In this document: one piece after another, positions 12,147 through 22,298 of the stretch
Position numbering within the stretch: the stretch's first letter is position 1
Layout of the letters: every line of letters begins with the position of its first letter
NCBI GenBank assembly: GCA_011800805.1
Contig: MPNW01000435.1
Coordinates: 79,345 to 109,636, forward strand
Length of the DNA stretch: 30,292 bases
Source of the DNA: Hirudo medicinalis
Taxonomy: Eukaryota > Annelida > Clitellata > Hirudinida > Hirudinidae
Reading direction: 5' to 3'
Program-made: the position numbers and the translations under genes
Notes under the pieces: generated by a model
What the model was told of the DNA's origin: nothing
Seen by the model: only the letters and a program-made list of their open reading frames with translations
The model's database searches: none

Positions 12147-14535
12147 TTATTCATTTATTAAAAGTTCATAATTTTCGTCTCTGCGGTTTTCCACGTCAGC
12201 TAAACTTGGTTTACGAAAACTGTGCTTGTACTTATGCGTCCATCCCAGAGCAGAATGCTGGCGCCTTTGGATGGCTTCCGGGAGATCCTCGTCATCCCTT
12301 CTGTATTCCAGAGGCTTTTTTCTGTAAGATTCGGATGTGCCTGTCGATTGTGGATAAGATGAGAATCTGAATTCGTTCACGTTTTTCAAATCCTCCTTCA
12401 GAAATTCTACATCTTCCTTTGTGAAGGCTTCAATATTTCGTAACTCCTTTGGAACTTTTGAAATTAATTTTTCGACTTCCTTCAGACTTCCTTTAGCCGT
12501 TGTGGTCGGTGCACTGGTAATTTTTACGAGGGGTTCTTCAGTGCCCAAGGGAGAGAAAACCACATCTTTGGTAAGCCGTGCTTTATCTGCGAAAGTACTT
12601 TGGGGAAGACAGTCCATCAGCGAGCCATAAAGCCAACTGCAGCATCCGGCTTTGAGGCCAATTATCATAAAGATGATGCCCGATGATAATGCAACGACCC
12701 CTTGCCACGACATATAGAAAGGGACACATTCTAGAACACTTTTCTTATCTTTAAAAGTGGAGAATCCAAGCTTCGGGCATCTGTGACAGAATGTGGAAGT
12801 AATTTGTGGCTGGTAGTGAAAGTAGCCACAAGGCTCGCACTTGGACATGTTTTTGTTGCGGTAGTAACCCTGAGGACAAGGTAAACAAACTTTGGCTTGG
12901 AAGATGAAATACCCTTCCTTGCAAATGCCATCTATCCTTTCTTCTGTCAGATCGGGCAACAAAATGAGCCCTGTGCCGAGTAAGACATTTTTTTAGTAAT
13001 AACAAAATTGTGACTGTGCTCAAATTATTTTCCTTTAATTAATACTCTTGATTTAAATAATTTCAATTAATTTTCTTTCAATTAATTGTAAAAATGTATG
13101 AACAAAGCGAACCAGTGAGATCCCTAAAAATCTCCCTATTGGCTTTAATTTGAAGAAGTGAATCCACATAATCCTGGTCCATAAGAAGCGTTATTGATTC
13201 CTTCCTGATGCATTCCACCTCGCACATCGGTAACTGAACTTTTGGGTCTTGATGTCTTGATACTTCGTAGGTCACTATTGACTGAGCATGTTTATCGTTT
13301 AAAGTAAAATGACTTGCGAAATTTAAAATGGATTGAACGAAAATAAACAAATCGAAAGAGGGAAATTAGATTCACGCCTACAAATTAAGCTCACATGTAA
13401 AGTAATGTTACATGAATTGTTATGGATGCATAACGAAACTCCGACCTTAGAGTTTTCATTGAAATTGAGGGTTTTCCAAAATTCTTGCTCTTGGGATGAA
13501 CAAGCCGTTATTTTGACTTGGAATTTACATCCAAACGGTTTAGCAGGGCAGAAAATAATCTTCAACTCCAGCAAAAGTTTTTCTAGAGTGCCAATGCTGC
13601 AAGAAAATGTCAGAAATCTTACTCTGTACCGGAGAAAATATTCCGGTACGTGATAGACGATGATGTTCCTCTCGAAGGTGTGTCTACTGAGTCCCTTGTT
13701 GGTAGTCATGATGCAGGAGTAGGTACCAGACTGACTATATGTGGGATTCATCATTACCAGATTGCACGAGTTTTTATCAACCTGTAAAAAATGAGTTTCG
13801 GACAGTGACCACAATTTATTCTGCATAAAAGTTATTTTGAAAATAACTTAAAGGTTGGATGAGATGTAACTATCATTTGATATTACTAACTAAACCTATT
13901 AAAGTTAGTGCTCCACTAACGAGCATTCTTCTCTCGTTGACCGGCAAACCATCTGGTTCTCTCCAATCACAGTCATCTCCAGCCTCCATGTTGAAAATCA
14001 CACCTGGATTGGTACTGCAAGACACACGGGCTGTTGTTATGTTGTGCTGCGATGTGTAATAAAAATATTGATGTTATTAATTTCTCGTTTGAATCCTGGC
14101 GAGTGCTGTTGGGGAAATACATGTGGATTCATCAATAATTTTCTTAAAAATTTGTCCGATGTCACACAATGGTGCAGAAAATAAGAAAAATGATTAGTTG
14201 TTTTCTAGACTGGATTTAAGCTCAAAGATCTCAATTTGAATTTCAAAATGCGGCCAATTTAACATAAAAAAAACACTTAATAATGTCAAACGTTTATTGA
14301 AAGGTAATCCTTAAATTGTAATTTTGAGAGAATGCGTTTTGAAAACATTTGTTACATTAAGTACTTGAATGTAAACCACATTGGGAATGTTCCTTCCAGC
14401 AAACTCGTAGGCCTTTTCGAAAGTGAGAAAACTTGTCGGATCGGGCTCAATAACGGTTACAGCCAAAATCCACGAGCTGAGATGAGAGTGGAAAAGGAGT
14501 TGGACCAGTTTTAAATCGATGCCTGGAGTAGCCAT
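12147..14535 (-). CDS. Ig-like, cysteine-rich single-pass membrane protein, ZPBP-like (paralogue B)
   Basis: Predicted 541 residues from six exons on the minus strand: 14535-14365, 14046-13921, 13781-13446, 13281-13113 and 12970-12147 carry the coding phases 0,0,0,1 (five coding exons; any upstream exon is non-coding). Signal-like segment LSSWILAVTVIEPD, then an Ig-like domain with Cys67, Trp85 (DWREPDGLPV) and Cys122 (SQSGTYSC). VPEYFLRYRVRF begins the shared middle region, and KVQLPMCEVEC matches KCDPAC in paralogue A. The cysteine-rich module (about 284-350; CLPCPQGYY, CHRCPKLGFS) precedes a membrane span at about 358-376. The cytoplasmic tail is about 165 residues, much longer than in A, and Ser/Thr/Glu-rich. 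Ig cysteines fall at the same residue number in both proteins. The start Met is the best in-frame choice before the signal segment. Likely an extracellular adhesion or fertilisation protein by family analogy. Confidence 0.65.
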
Positions 14536-15063
14536 TCCAAAGAATTTCAGAAAAATCTTCAACTTGACATAAAACGAGTCATAAAATAATTTGTTTTGCA
14601 ATGTTCCACACGTCTCTGTTGTGTTTTTTATGTGCGATTTGAAGGCGAATGTCCCTAACCATTAGCCATCGAAAATATTTATAAAAAAATTTCTAGGAAA
14701 AATAGAAAAATTCATTCATCTTTTGGACTAACTACATTTCATGGTTGTAGCAAATTGCATCGCAAAATATCAGGTAATTCATTACTTTTGTAATTTGTAA
14801 TTAATGATGTAGTTGAAGTAGTCTAAGCAGTTGAAGTAGTTGAAGTTGTTCCATATTTTGATGCGTTTATATTTTATTAGTTTTTGAAGTGAATATTCTA
14901 AACGCACCAATGTGCATACGTCACCAAAACGAGAGCAGATTCAACCAACACAAAATGTTTTAAGAGAAGAACCGTTTTAGAAATACATTTAAAAAGAATG
15001 AATAATATATAAATAAATTTATCGTATAAAAAAAATCATCAGATCAATAAAAAAATCGCAAAA
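14536..15063. promoter_or_regulatory. Possible bidirectional promoter region
   Basis: The start codons of minus-strand paralogue B (14535) and the plus-strand micro-exon gene (15064) are only 528 bases apart and point away from each other. A TATA-like run (aatatataaataaa, about 15002-15015) lies about 50 bases upstream of the plus-strand ATG. A short direct repeat of GTAGTTGAAGTAGT-like sequence occurs at about 14810-14850. Shared promoter function is inferred from spacing alone. Confidence 0.35.
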
Positions 15064-16953
15064 ATGTCTGCAAGAGAAAATATTTCAGGATCAAGAGGCG
15101 AATACGGGGAGTGCCTTAAAGCCAAGCAGAAGTTCAACATGGAATGTAGGATGGATCTATGCATATTTGTGCTGATGATTTAATAAATTAATTTATGTTC
15201 ATGACAATAATTTATTCATTTCGTTGAATGTTAAGGTTGATGAAGAGTAGTAAATCATATAATTCACTCGGAGAAAGTTCTCGTGCCATCCTACGCCTTA
15301 TCGTAGAAGCATGAATATTATATTCATTATTATGAATATTCATTCAGCTCTTTAGTGTGCATATTCACATTTACTTTGTTCTCGCAGTGTATAACAGGTG
15401 CTTGAAAGACCTCTGCAAGACAATTGAGCGTCAGAGGACAGAATGGGATGACTTCCAAAAAGGTCGAGCATTGAACTCTGGAATGATTTTTAGTCATTCT
15501 TGTTGTAACTCGCAGTTAGCCGATTACACCAAGGCACTACAAACAACTACTTTATTCGCCAACGAATCCACACTACCTAACACACTAGGACTAGAACTAA
15601 CAAACAGTTGCTGCTCCTAGCTCCTACATTAGCATAGATAGTTCAGTGCACCCACAACAATTCAGAAAATTAAATTCATACTTTTCAAAGAGAATAATTT
15701 TTCGTTCTTAAATGGAATTTCACTTTGGCCTTTTTTTCTGGCAATAATTCATTCACGTTTGTTTGCTTTCAAAGAGTCGGCAAAACGGCAAGGTTAGTAA
15801 CAAACTCCCGAATTGTAATAATCATTTGTCTAATGTAATTTTATCATAATATTGAGGCGTAAGTTAGCTCAGAGTAAGTTAGCGTTCCTGCGAACGACGG
15901 TAAAAGCGACAGCCGTTACGTGTCGTGTTCGAAACCCAGCTTGCACCACCACAAAGCGCCCCTGGAAGCCGGCGCTATATAAATGGTCTAAGCGCCCCTG
16001 CCTCTCACGCTTATGGCGCTATATAAATAAACTTACTTACTTATAATAAATTGTGATAAATGTATCTAACACTCAGTTACTTGTTTAATAAATTATTAAT
16101 GGGATTTACTTATTTTCTAAAGATTCGGCAAAGCGTAATGGCACGCCAAATGATAATTTAGCAGAGGTGGTGATAACATCAATTTAATTTCGTCATCAAA
16201 TCACTAAATATACATTTTCTTTCCATAAATGTGCAATCCATAAGAAGGTCTACTACACATGTTTGACATTCGAAACGATTGAAGTGTGCTGTGTTCTCAA
16301 TTCTAGCTAAAAAAATTTGGGGAGCTTAGATTTGTGGCCACATTTGGAAATGTTAAAAAAAATTTCGAACTCCAAAATATAAAAATAGAAATCAGATTTA
16401 AATTTTATTTATTTTAAATACACCAAAGGTGGATCCTCAGAAAAAAGTCCAGGAAAGCGTTTTGCTCGAGATACTGGAAATCGTTAAGAATTTGGAGAGG
16501 AACTTTCAATGTCTCTGCGACCATCTGAGCAAGAAAGAAAGTCAGTTCGACTTTCCGTTCTCATAATATTAAAGCCTACATAATTATTATGATAATTTTT
16601 AATGAAGAATTGTAGATAAATAAAGTTGTTTTTGTTTCCGAATTGAAAATCATCAAATATTTCATTTATAGCACCCAGGGAAGAGCTAACTCGAACGGAG
16701 GGTATCAAAAGTAAAACAAATTAGTCATCATTCCTTGATTAGGACATAAACTGTTTCTAATATTATGTTAATTCATTCAATAATAATAATTAACATCATC
16801 ATCATAATTTCTAATTTTAATTTTAATTATCATAAATTTACAACCATGCGATTTATTTACAGCGTCTAGCGAAGAGTTTTGGAAGATTCGGGAAGACGGT
16901 AGCGCCTTTGTCAACAATAACTTGCATATTTATTAATTAATTATTAATTGTAT

Positions 16954-16984
<31 letters not shown>

Positions 16985-18080
16985 ATTATAATAAACAATA
17001 ATTATTTTATGGGGTTTTTTTTATTATTTAATCATATGATATCTGTTGAATTCGAGCTTTCTCAGGCTGTAAAATATCATATCCTCACAATTCTTCAAAT
17101 TGTTTTAGCATGGATGAGATATCTTGAAAATGCTATTTTTAATTTACACATAACATAAGATATATAATATAAATCAAAGAAATTAATTTGCATTTAGTTC
17201 CTCCGATATTGATCAGGAGGATTGAAGCAGAAGAGCCAAGGAAGTTACCCAAATCTACGGGTGGTTAAACTTTTAGTAGAATCTCTTCGTTCAGCTTTAA
17301 TATTATTCGTTGGAAATGCAAAAGCAGAGATAATTTGAAATAATTTAATTTTGATAAATTATTTTTAATACCAAAATAAAACACAACGTGTTTTTCTATT
17401 ACTTTGTTCAGGTAAACTGTTTCCGAGCTAGACATTTTTTGACTCAACTTTAAAATATGATATATTTTAAAAGATATATTTTAAATAATATTTATATTTT
17501 TATATATATTTTAAATAATATTTTAAAATATGATATATTTTAAATGCACATTTAGATAATGCGCAAACTAATATTAATTGGTTAACTAATATTAATTATG
17601 TTTAATAATGAAAGCAATTTTAATTAAAAAATTTTAATTATTATTAAAATGATGATTATATTTGAAGCTGCTCCTCCAAAAGAAGAACCAAGCGTAAAAC
17701 CCCAAGAGGAGCAGACGAATGGTTACATGATTTATTCAATGCAATTACTTTGTTAAAGTATTTATTAGAAATACATTATTCTTCACTAGCTAATAAATTG
17801 AGTGCTAATTTCAGTTAAAGGTGGTAGCGTAAGGACGGGCCAAACGGACAGCGCAAAGATTCAAATTGTCGAAGGTTAAAATGATGACAAAAGCTTTAAA
17901 AATTTAATAAATTTATTAACTTAATTATTGTATTTATTAAGTTAAAATAATTTAGAAAAAAACAAGTATGAATTTAATACATTCATTGAAATCCTAGGGG
18001 TTCCACTAAACAGAGAAGCTGAAAGCATTGAAGCACAAGAGGATGTAATCTATGGTTAAAATTATAATTTGTTATCTATG

Positions 18081-18146
<66 letters not shown>

Positions 18147-20985
18147 GGTAGTAGTATTAAACATCTTTTAAATAATCATTTGTGCCACACACACATACCA
18201 CAAATGCGTTATTTAAAAAAAATTTGTTTGAATGATGTAATTTTCAATTTTTGTAATTTTCAGGAGACATAGAGAGCAAGCGCTCTCAACATGGCGGTTA
18301 GAGTGAATAAATTTTATACTTGTTTTATAACAATTTTATGTATTTTTAATGATATTCAAAAATAAAAGATTTTGATATTTGGAAAATAACCGAGTTGCTT
18401 TGCTAAGTAGTTGCTGAAGAGAGATCCATTAAAGCCGATTCAGGTGTGGGAAAGTTATTGTCCAGTAGATCATCCAGAAAACGTTAGAACAATTTGAATA
18501 AACATTAATTCATGTAATGAGAGATAAAATATTCGTTCAAATTCTTATTCCTTTAAATAGAATATGAACTCAAACCGGCGACCAAAGCCGAGTCAAATGT
18601 GGAGAGATTGATTTCCGGAAAGTCGTCGAAAAAACGTGAGAAATTTCTACAAAATTCAATGCACGTACAATCCAACTGATGAACAAAATAGAATATTTAT
18701 GATTTTATGGAATAATCGTGAATGGATTGAATGGATGTAACTTTTTTGTGATGTTTTGTGAGAAATTCGGAAACAGACTAAAATCTTTGCATGAAAGTTG
18801 CATGGAAAAAAGCATGTTAAATTTTAGTATGTTGTACGTTTAAATGCAATGCCTCAAGTAACTCGTTCATGACAATTATTTTTTAGCATTTTCTTTTGTA
18901 ATATTTTCGATGCAGTATCCCGGGAGGGTAGTGTTGTGGAATTGAAAATTGAAAAAATGCACCTTGATCGCAAGAAGACGCCAATCTTACAAGATCAGGG
19001 ACTCCTCACAAGGGCAGGTGAGGCAACAAATGGATTAAACATAAAATATCGATACTAAAAACGGTATCGAATTCATAAAAAGCTTCTATACATTTGACGA
19101 TTAATTGACAAATAACTTTTAGTAACTAGCGAAATTCGAGATAAACAAAGTCAGGAGAAATCGAAAGCTGAATCAAGAGAGCCAAGTAGAATTCAGGATC
19201 AATCGAAAGCTGAATCAAGAGAGCCAAGTAGAATTCAGGATCAATCGAAAGCTGAATCAAGAGAGCCAAGTACAATTCAGGAGCCACCGAAAGCTGAATC
19301 AAGAGAGCCAAGTACAATTCAGGAGCCACCGAAAGCTGAATCAAGAGAGCCAAGTACAATTCAGGAGCCACCGAAGGCTGAATCAAGAGAGCCAAGTAGA
19401 ATTTCAGGTACAGGTAAAACATTAAAAAAATTGTATTTAATTAATAGGATAACCGTAGAATGGTGCTATGTCAGAGAGATCAGTTTGTGGCCCGAGTAAC
19501 TATGGAATTTGGAAATAATATAAGAATTTGGAAAGAACAAATCCTAAAATTACTCGAAGCTATTTCGTGTCAAAAGCCACATTAAAATCAGCTAGGACTG
19601 CTGCTTAAAAAAAAAAAAAATACTTATCATCAAGCTTTCCTGCTACATCAAAAGGATTTGTATTGTATTTAGCCGATATTTTGAGTGCCTTTTGTATCCG
19701 AATGGGATGTGAAGGCACATTTTTAATCGATCTACCATTTATGTAGCGCCCCTACCCGAGGGCGCTCCCTGGCGGTGCAGGCTGGGTTGCGAACACGACA
19801 CATTGCGACTGTTGCTATTACGACCGCATGCAGAAACGCAACCCATTCGGTCAACCTGCACGCCGATTATCCAAAAATAAGTATTTAAATACTCTGCATA
19901 ATAAATATCTAAAAATTGCATAGAAACGCCGAAGAACCAGGACGTTGAAACCCCTGATCCAGAGAGGAAGTCAATAAAGAAATCTTCTGATAGTAAAGGT
20001 GGGGTTTCAGCTTACAAGTTTGTTTTTATTAATGCAACCTTTTTAAATTATCAATCTTTCACAAATTGATCTCAATTCGAGAAGATATTTGGTTTTATGA
20101 GACGCAATAACATTTCATCATTAGTTATCTACTACCGTGTTTCCCCGAAAATATGACCTAGCTAGTTAAGATCCAGATCATCCGGCATTTGCAACACTCG
20201 ATGATGTATTGAATTATAAATTATTAATATTAACAGAATTTAATACCGATAATATAAATTAGAATTACTGTAAGTATTTGTAAATATCCAAGCGGATGCC
20301 TTCGTATACGGTAAGATACGGTAAGCAAATGGCCAATCAGACTAGTAGAGTTGCATCATATTGTGTCTATAAATATTCGATTTTAATGCATCGTATGTGT
20401 AACAGATTTGGCGATATTTGTTAAAGAGTAAAACCGTATTTTGAAAAGATGAGTGCAAAAAGAAAGAGCTATCCCTTGAAATACAAGGAAAGAATCGCGA
20501 ACCTCTGACGGATCCAGATTCTTACCACTTTCTGTAAAGAGGAGTTGGATATCCGAATGGTCCGAAAATGGCAAGCAGAGTTCGATAACCTCAGTCAACT
20601 GATGGACGAGGGAAATGCTAAAGCACAGGTGTGGATCAGGTCGGCAACCATTATTTCCTGAGTTGGAAGACATTATCTGTGAATTCATTGCTGACTTAGA
20701 GAGCAGAGGCTTTGATTGATGAATAAATGTGCCGGTAGATTGTTGTACATGAAAATATAAGACATTCCTTGAAAGTAAGTCCTACCAAGTAAAGACTTGG
20801 TAGACTCAAAAGACTTTTGGAGCAAAAATTAATGTTAAGACCCTGTCTTATTCTCGGGGAGACACGATATTGGGTAAACAATTGAAGCCTATTCTTCTCA
20901 ACATTTTTCACACAAAATATTTTCAGCTAAAAGTGAATCGGACAAGGAAGAAATGACGAGCGTGGAGAATCCCGATTCTCCGTGA
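15064..20985 (+). CDS. Micro-exon gene encoding a charged, low-complexity protein of unknown function
   Basis: Eighteen exons join in one frame to give 445 residues: 15064-15145, 15388-15462, 15775-15792, 16123-16166, 16429-16540, 16672-16701, 16863-16898, 17198-17260, 17668-17721, 17815-17874, 17998-18054, 18264-18296, 18411-18482, 18561-18635, 18916-19017, 19123-19413, 19924-19998 and 20927-20985. All but the junction between exons 4 and 5 are phase 1, so nearly every internal exon is a multiple of three; the smallest are 18, 30, 33 and 36 bases. The N-terminal third is helical (WDDFQK; LLEILEIVKNLERNFQCLC). The rest is Glu/Lys/Ser/Arg-rich and probably disordered. Exon 16 has six 14-residue repeats (SKAESREPSRIQDQ). 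Exons 13 and 14 encode related peptides. No signal peptide, membrane span or known domain was seen. AATAAA at 21026-21031 suits its 3' end. Individual micro-exons may be alternative. Confidence 0.72.
15856..16042 (+). mobile_element. tRNA-derived SINE, copy 1
   Basis: Located in intron 3 of the micro-exon gene. A-box-like TTAGCTCAGAGT (15864-15875) and B-box-like GTGTTCGAAACCC (15925-15937) mark a tRNA-type RNA polymerase III promoter. The 3' part carries GGCGCTATATAAAT twice, each preceded by an AAGCGCCCCTG block, and ends in a CTTA run. A second copy lies at 19741-19869 in reverse. It is not a functional tRNA gene, since no complete cloverleaf is visible. Confidence 0.8.
16951..16981. repeat. 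TA dinucleotide microsatellite
   Basis: A run of about twelve TA units in intron 7 of the micro-exon gene, embedded in AT-rich sequence. Confidence 0.9.
17449..17546. repeat. AT-rich degenerate repeat
   Basis: Two near-identical copies of AAATATGATATATTTTAAA, at about 17452 and 17526, flank further TATATTTTAAATAATATT copies. It lies in intron 8 of the micro-exon gene. Units are partly palindromic. Confidence 0.75.
18080..18146. repeat. TTA microsatellite
   Basis: About 22 uninterrupted ATT units in intron 11 of the micro-exon gene. The open frame through it reads poly-Ile and is not a gene. Confidence 0.97.
19161..19412 (+). repeat. 42-bp coding tandem repeat, six copies
   Basis: Exon 16 of the micro-exon gene holds six 14-codon units based on SKAESREPSRIQDQ. 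Units 1-2 carry the RIQDQ ending, units 3-5 TIQEP, and the last RISGT. This grading suggests stepwise expansion by slippage or unequal exchange. The Ser/Glu/Arg pattern is likely phosphorylatable and disordered. Confidence 0.95.
19741..19869 (-). mobile_element. tRNA-derived SINE, copy 2
   Basis: Reverse-strand relative of the SINE at 15856-16042, in intron 16 of the micro-exon gene. The reverse complement has GTGTTCGCAACCC (B box), CCCAGCCTGCACC and GGCGCTACATAAATGG, matching copy 1 in the same order. It has only one copy of the 3' GCGCTA module, while copy 1 has two. The A-box end is degraded. Confidence 0.75.
20135..20867 (+). mobile_element. Fossil pogo/Tigger-like DNA transposon
   Basis: A 733-bp element in the last intron of the micro-exon gene. 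The left end CCGTGTTTCCCCGAAAATA is matched by the inverted right end (cgtgtctccccgagaataag on the minus strand), and both abut TA, the usual target duplication. Inside, + frames read KRKSYPLKYKERI (20457 on), then VRKWQAEFDNLSQLMDEG, then after a frame change GSGRQPLFPELED. These resemble the helix-turn-helix and linker of CENP-B/Tigger-type transposases. Stops and frame breaks, and absence of the DDE catalytic part, show it is dead. A partly deleted copy is the simplest view. Confidence 0.78.
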
Positions 20986-21890
20986 AGAATTAAGATTCAT
21001 AAATGTACAACGAACAAATTATTTTAATAAACAGAGCATTAATTTAGAAATAAAATTGGTATTTAAACATTAAATAAGAAAGATCAAAATTTAATTCAGT
21101 CTAATATTGATCAGAAAGTACAAACATTTTTAACCAATCCATTTGATGATTAAGTCTTTGATGATTGCAAAATTAGTTTTGGTTAATCTTGATAACAATC
21201 TCAACATGATTGAAAGTTTGGTTTGTGATTGTTTACAGCTCTCAACATTTCAGCAGGTGATCTGTTAACTCTAAAATATGGTTGATCGAGAGACTTGTGT
21301 TTTTAGCGTTCATAAGTCTTGAAAGAGCACTATTTGTAAGCCACTTGAAACTGTTGATGTGATGGGAGTATAAAAAACTAAGCAGCTTCATGGTCTCGTC
21401 ACGAACGATACCTAATTTACCGAAGAAATATTAAAAACAGATTCTAACGAAAAAGAAAAGGAAAATCATGTAACTTCCATTGATATCTCTTCTGCCATTC
21501 TCTATTTTCTACTCGAGAATATAATGGCTAACTCGTTTCAAAGCTCTACAGCTGGGAGAACAGCCAGCATGTGGGAGGATCAAATTTCTCAAGTTGATTT
21601 AATTGCACTGTTGAGCTAAAAATGATGGCCTCGAAAAGAGGCCAAGACCTGCTTAATTTACATCTTCAAGTTCATCCAAGACACAAAACATGACAAACAA
21701 AACTAAATTATTACATTAAGTGGGTTAAATTGGGATGAATGTTAATTAAGAATGTAGTCCTGCTGCTTGAAAGGTGTTCTGAACAATATATTTATACAAT
21801 GTCGTAGCACGGAATAATCCATAAACTAAAAATTGGACAATGTCATCAAATCTTTCTCGATGTTTATCATTTTCTCGTTATTGCCTGACT

Positions 21891-21926
<36 letters not shown>

Positions 21927-21974
21927 TCGCAATAACAAAATAGGAATCTAATTGCTGTCCTCTTGATCTTTTTG
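20986..21974. other. Spacer between the micro-exon gene and first PLAC8 gene
   Basis: AT-rich, no convincing coding sequence. It contains the micro-exon gene 3' UTR (AATAAA at 21026-21031) and, towards the end, a CAA repeat at about 21891-21926. The section from about 21865 belongs to the duplicated PLAC8 segment and would be 3' flank of that minus-strand gene. Confidence 0.5.
21891..21926. repeat. CAA microsatellite
   Basis: About eleven CAA units directly downstream of the first PLAC8 gene. The duplicated segment has CAA followed by AAT units at the equivalent place (25289-25328), so the repeat predates the duplication and has since diverged in motif. Confidence 0.93.
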
Positions 21975-22298
21975 TTACTCTCGGTCCATGTCTTTGTCTA
22001 ATGCATTCACCTCGACTGCCTCCTGACAGAGAGCACAGTTAGGACAACAAAATGCAGCAAAGAAGTCGCCAATACTGGACCCTCCCAAGTCATTTTGCTG
22101 CCTGACCTTTTGTCTTATCAAATAGATGCAGATAATGTTGGCTATGGGCACCAAGGTCAAACAACCTTGAAGACGACAACTCTCTCCAACTTTCTCTGCA
22201 ATCTTTCCATGAACATAGCACGGCAGTAAGTAGGTGATGATGCAGAGCTTGACATCGCCGAAGCATCCAAAAAGTCCTTGTTTGAATTGTTGAGACAT
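21975..22298 (-). CDS. PLAC8-family cysteine-rich protein, copy 1
   Basis: Complete 107-residue member of the PLAC8 (Cys-rich, cornifelin/ponzr) family in one coding exon. It starts FKQGLFGCFGD, with the family's first Cys cluster (Cys19, LLPCY at 24-28), a hydrophobic stretch at about 46-61 (LTLVPIANIICIYLI), the basic IRQKVRQQ and the diagnostic CCPNCALCQEAVEV at 84-97. Family members are small membrane-associated proteins, variously tied to metal handling, cell size and differentiation; no specific role can be given. An acceptor-like CTTTCCAG ending at 22332 on the minus strand, also present in copy 2, suggests an intron in the 5' UTR. It is identical to copy 2 at 75 of 107 residues by hand count. 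Confidence 0.93.
   Translation of the reverse strand: MSQQFKQGLFGCFGDVKLCIITYLLPCYVHGKIAEKVGESCRLQGCLTLVPIANIICIYLIRQKVRQQNDLGGSSIGDFFAAFCCPNCALCQEAVEVNALDKDMDRE

Noticed and set aside
15856..16042. Functional tRNA gene
   Set aside because: A and B boxes are present but no complete cloverleaf is visible, and a related reverse copy shares the non-tRNA tail, so it is a SINE.
18069..18272. Poly-Ile open frame; similar frames at 23999-24292 and 27251-27667
   Set aside because: Products of trinucleotide microsatellites; no coding features in the repeat part.
19161..19412. CRISPR-like regular repeat
   Set aside because: Units are contiguous without spacers, in frame within an exon, in a eukaryotic genome.
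15064..20985. Orthologue of a schistosome micro-exon gene
   Set aside because: The exon architecture is similar, but there is no signal peptide or recognisable sequence match, so only the analogy is claimed.
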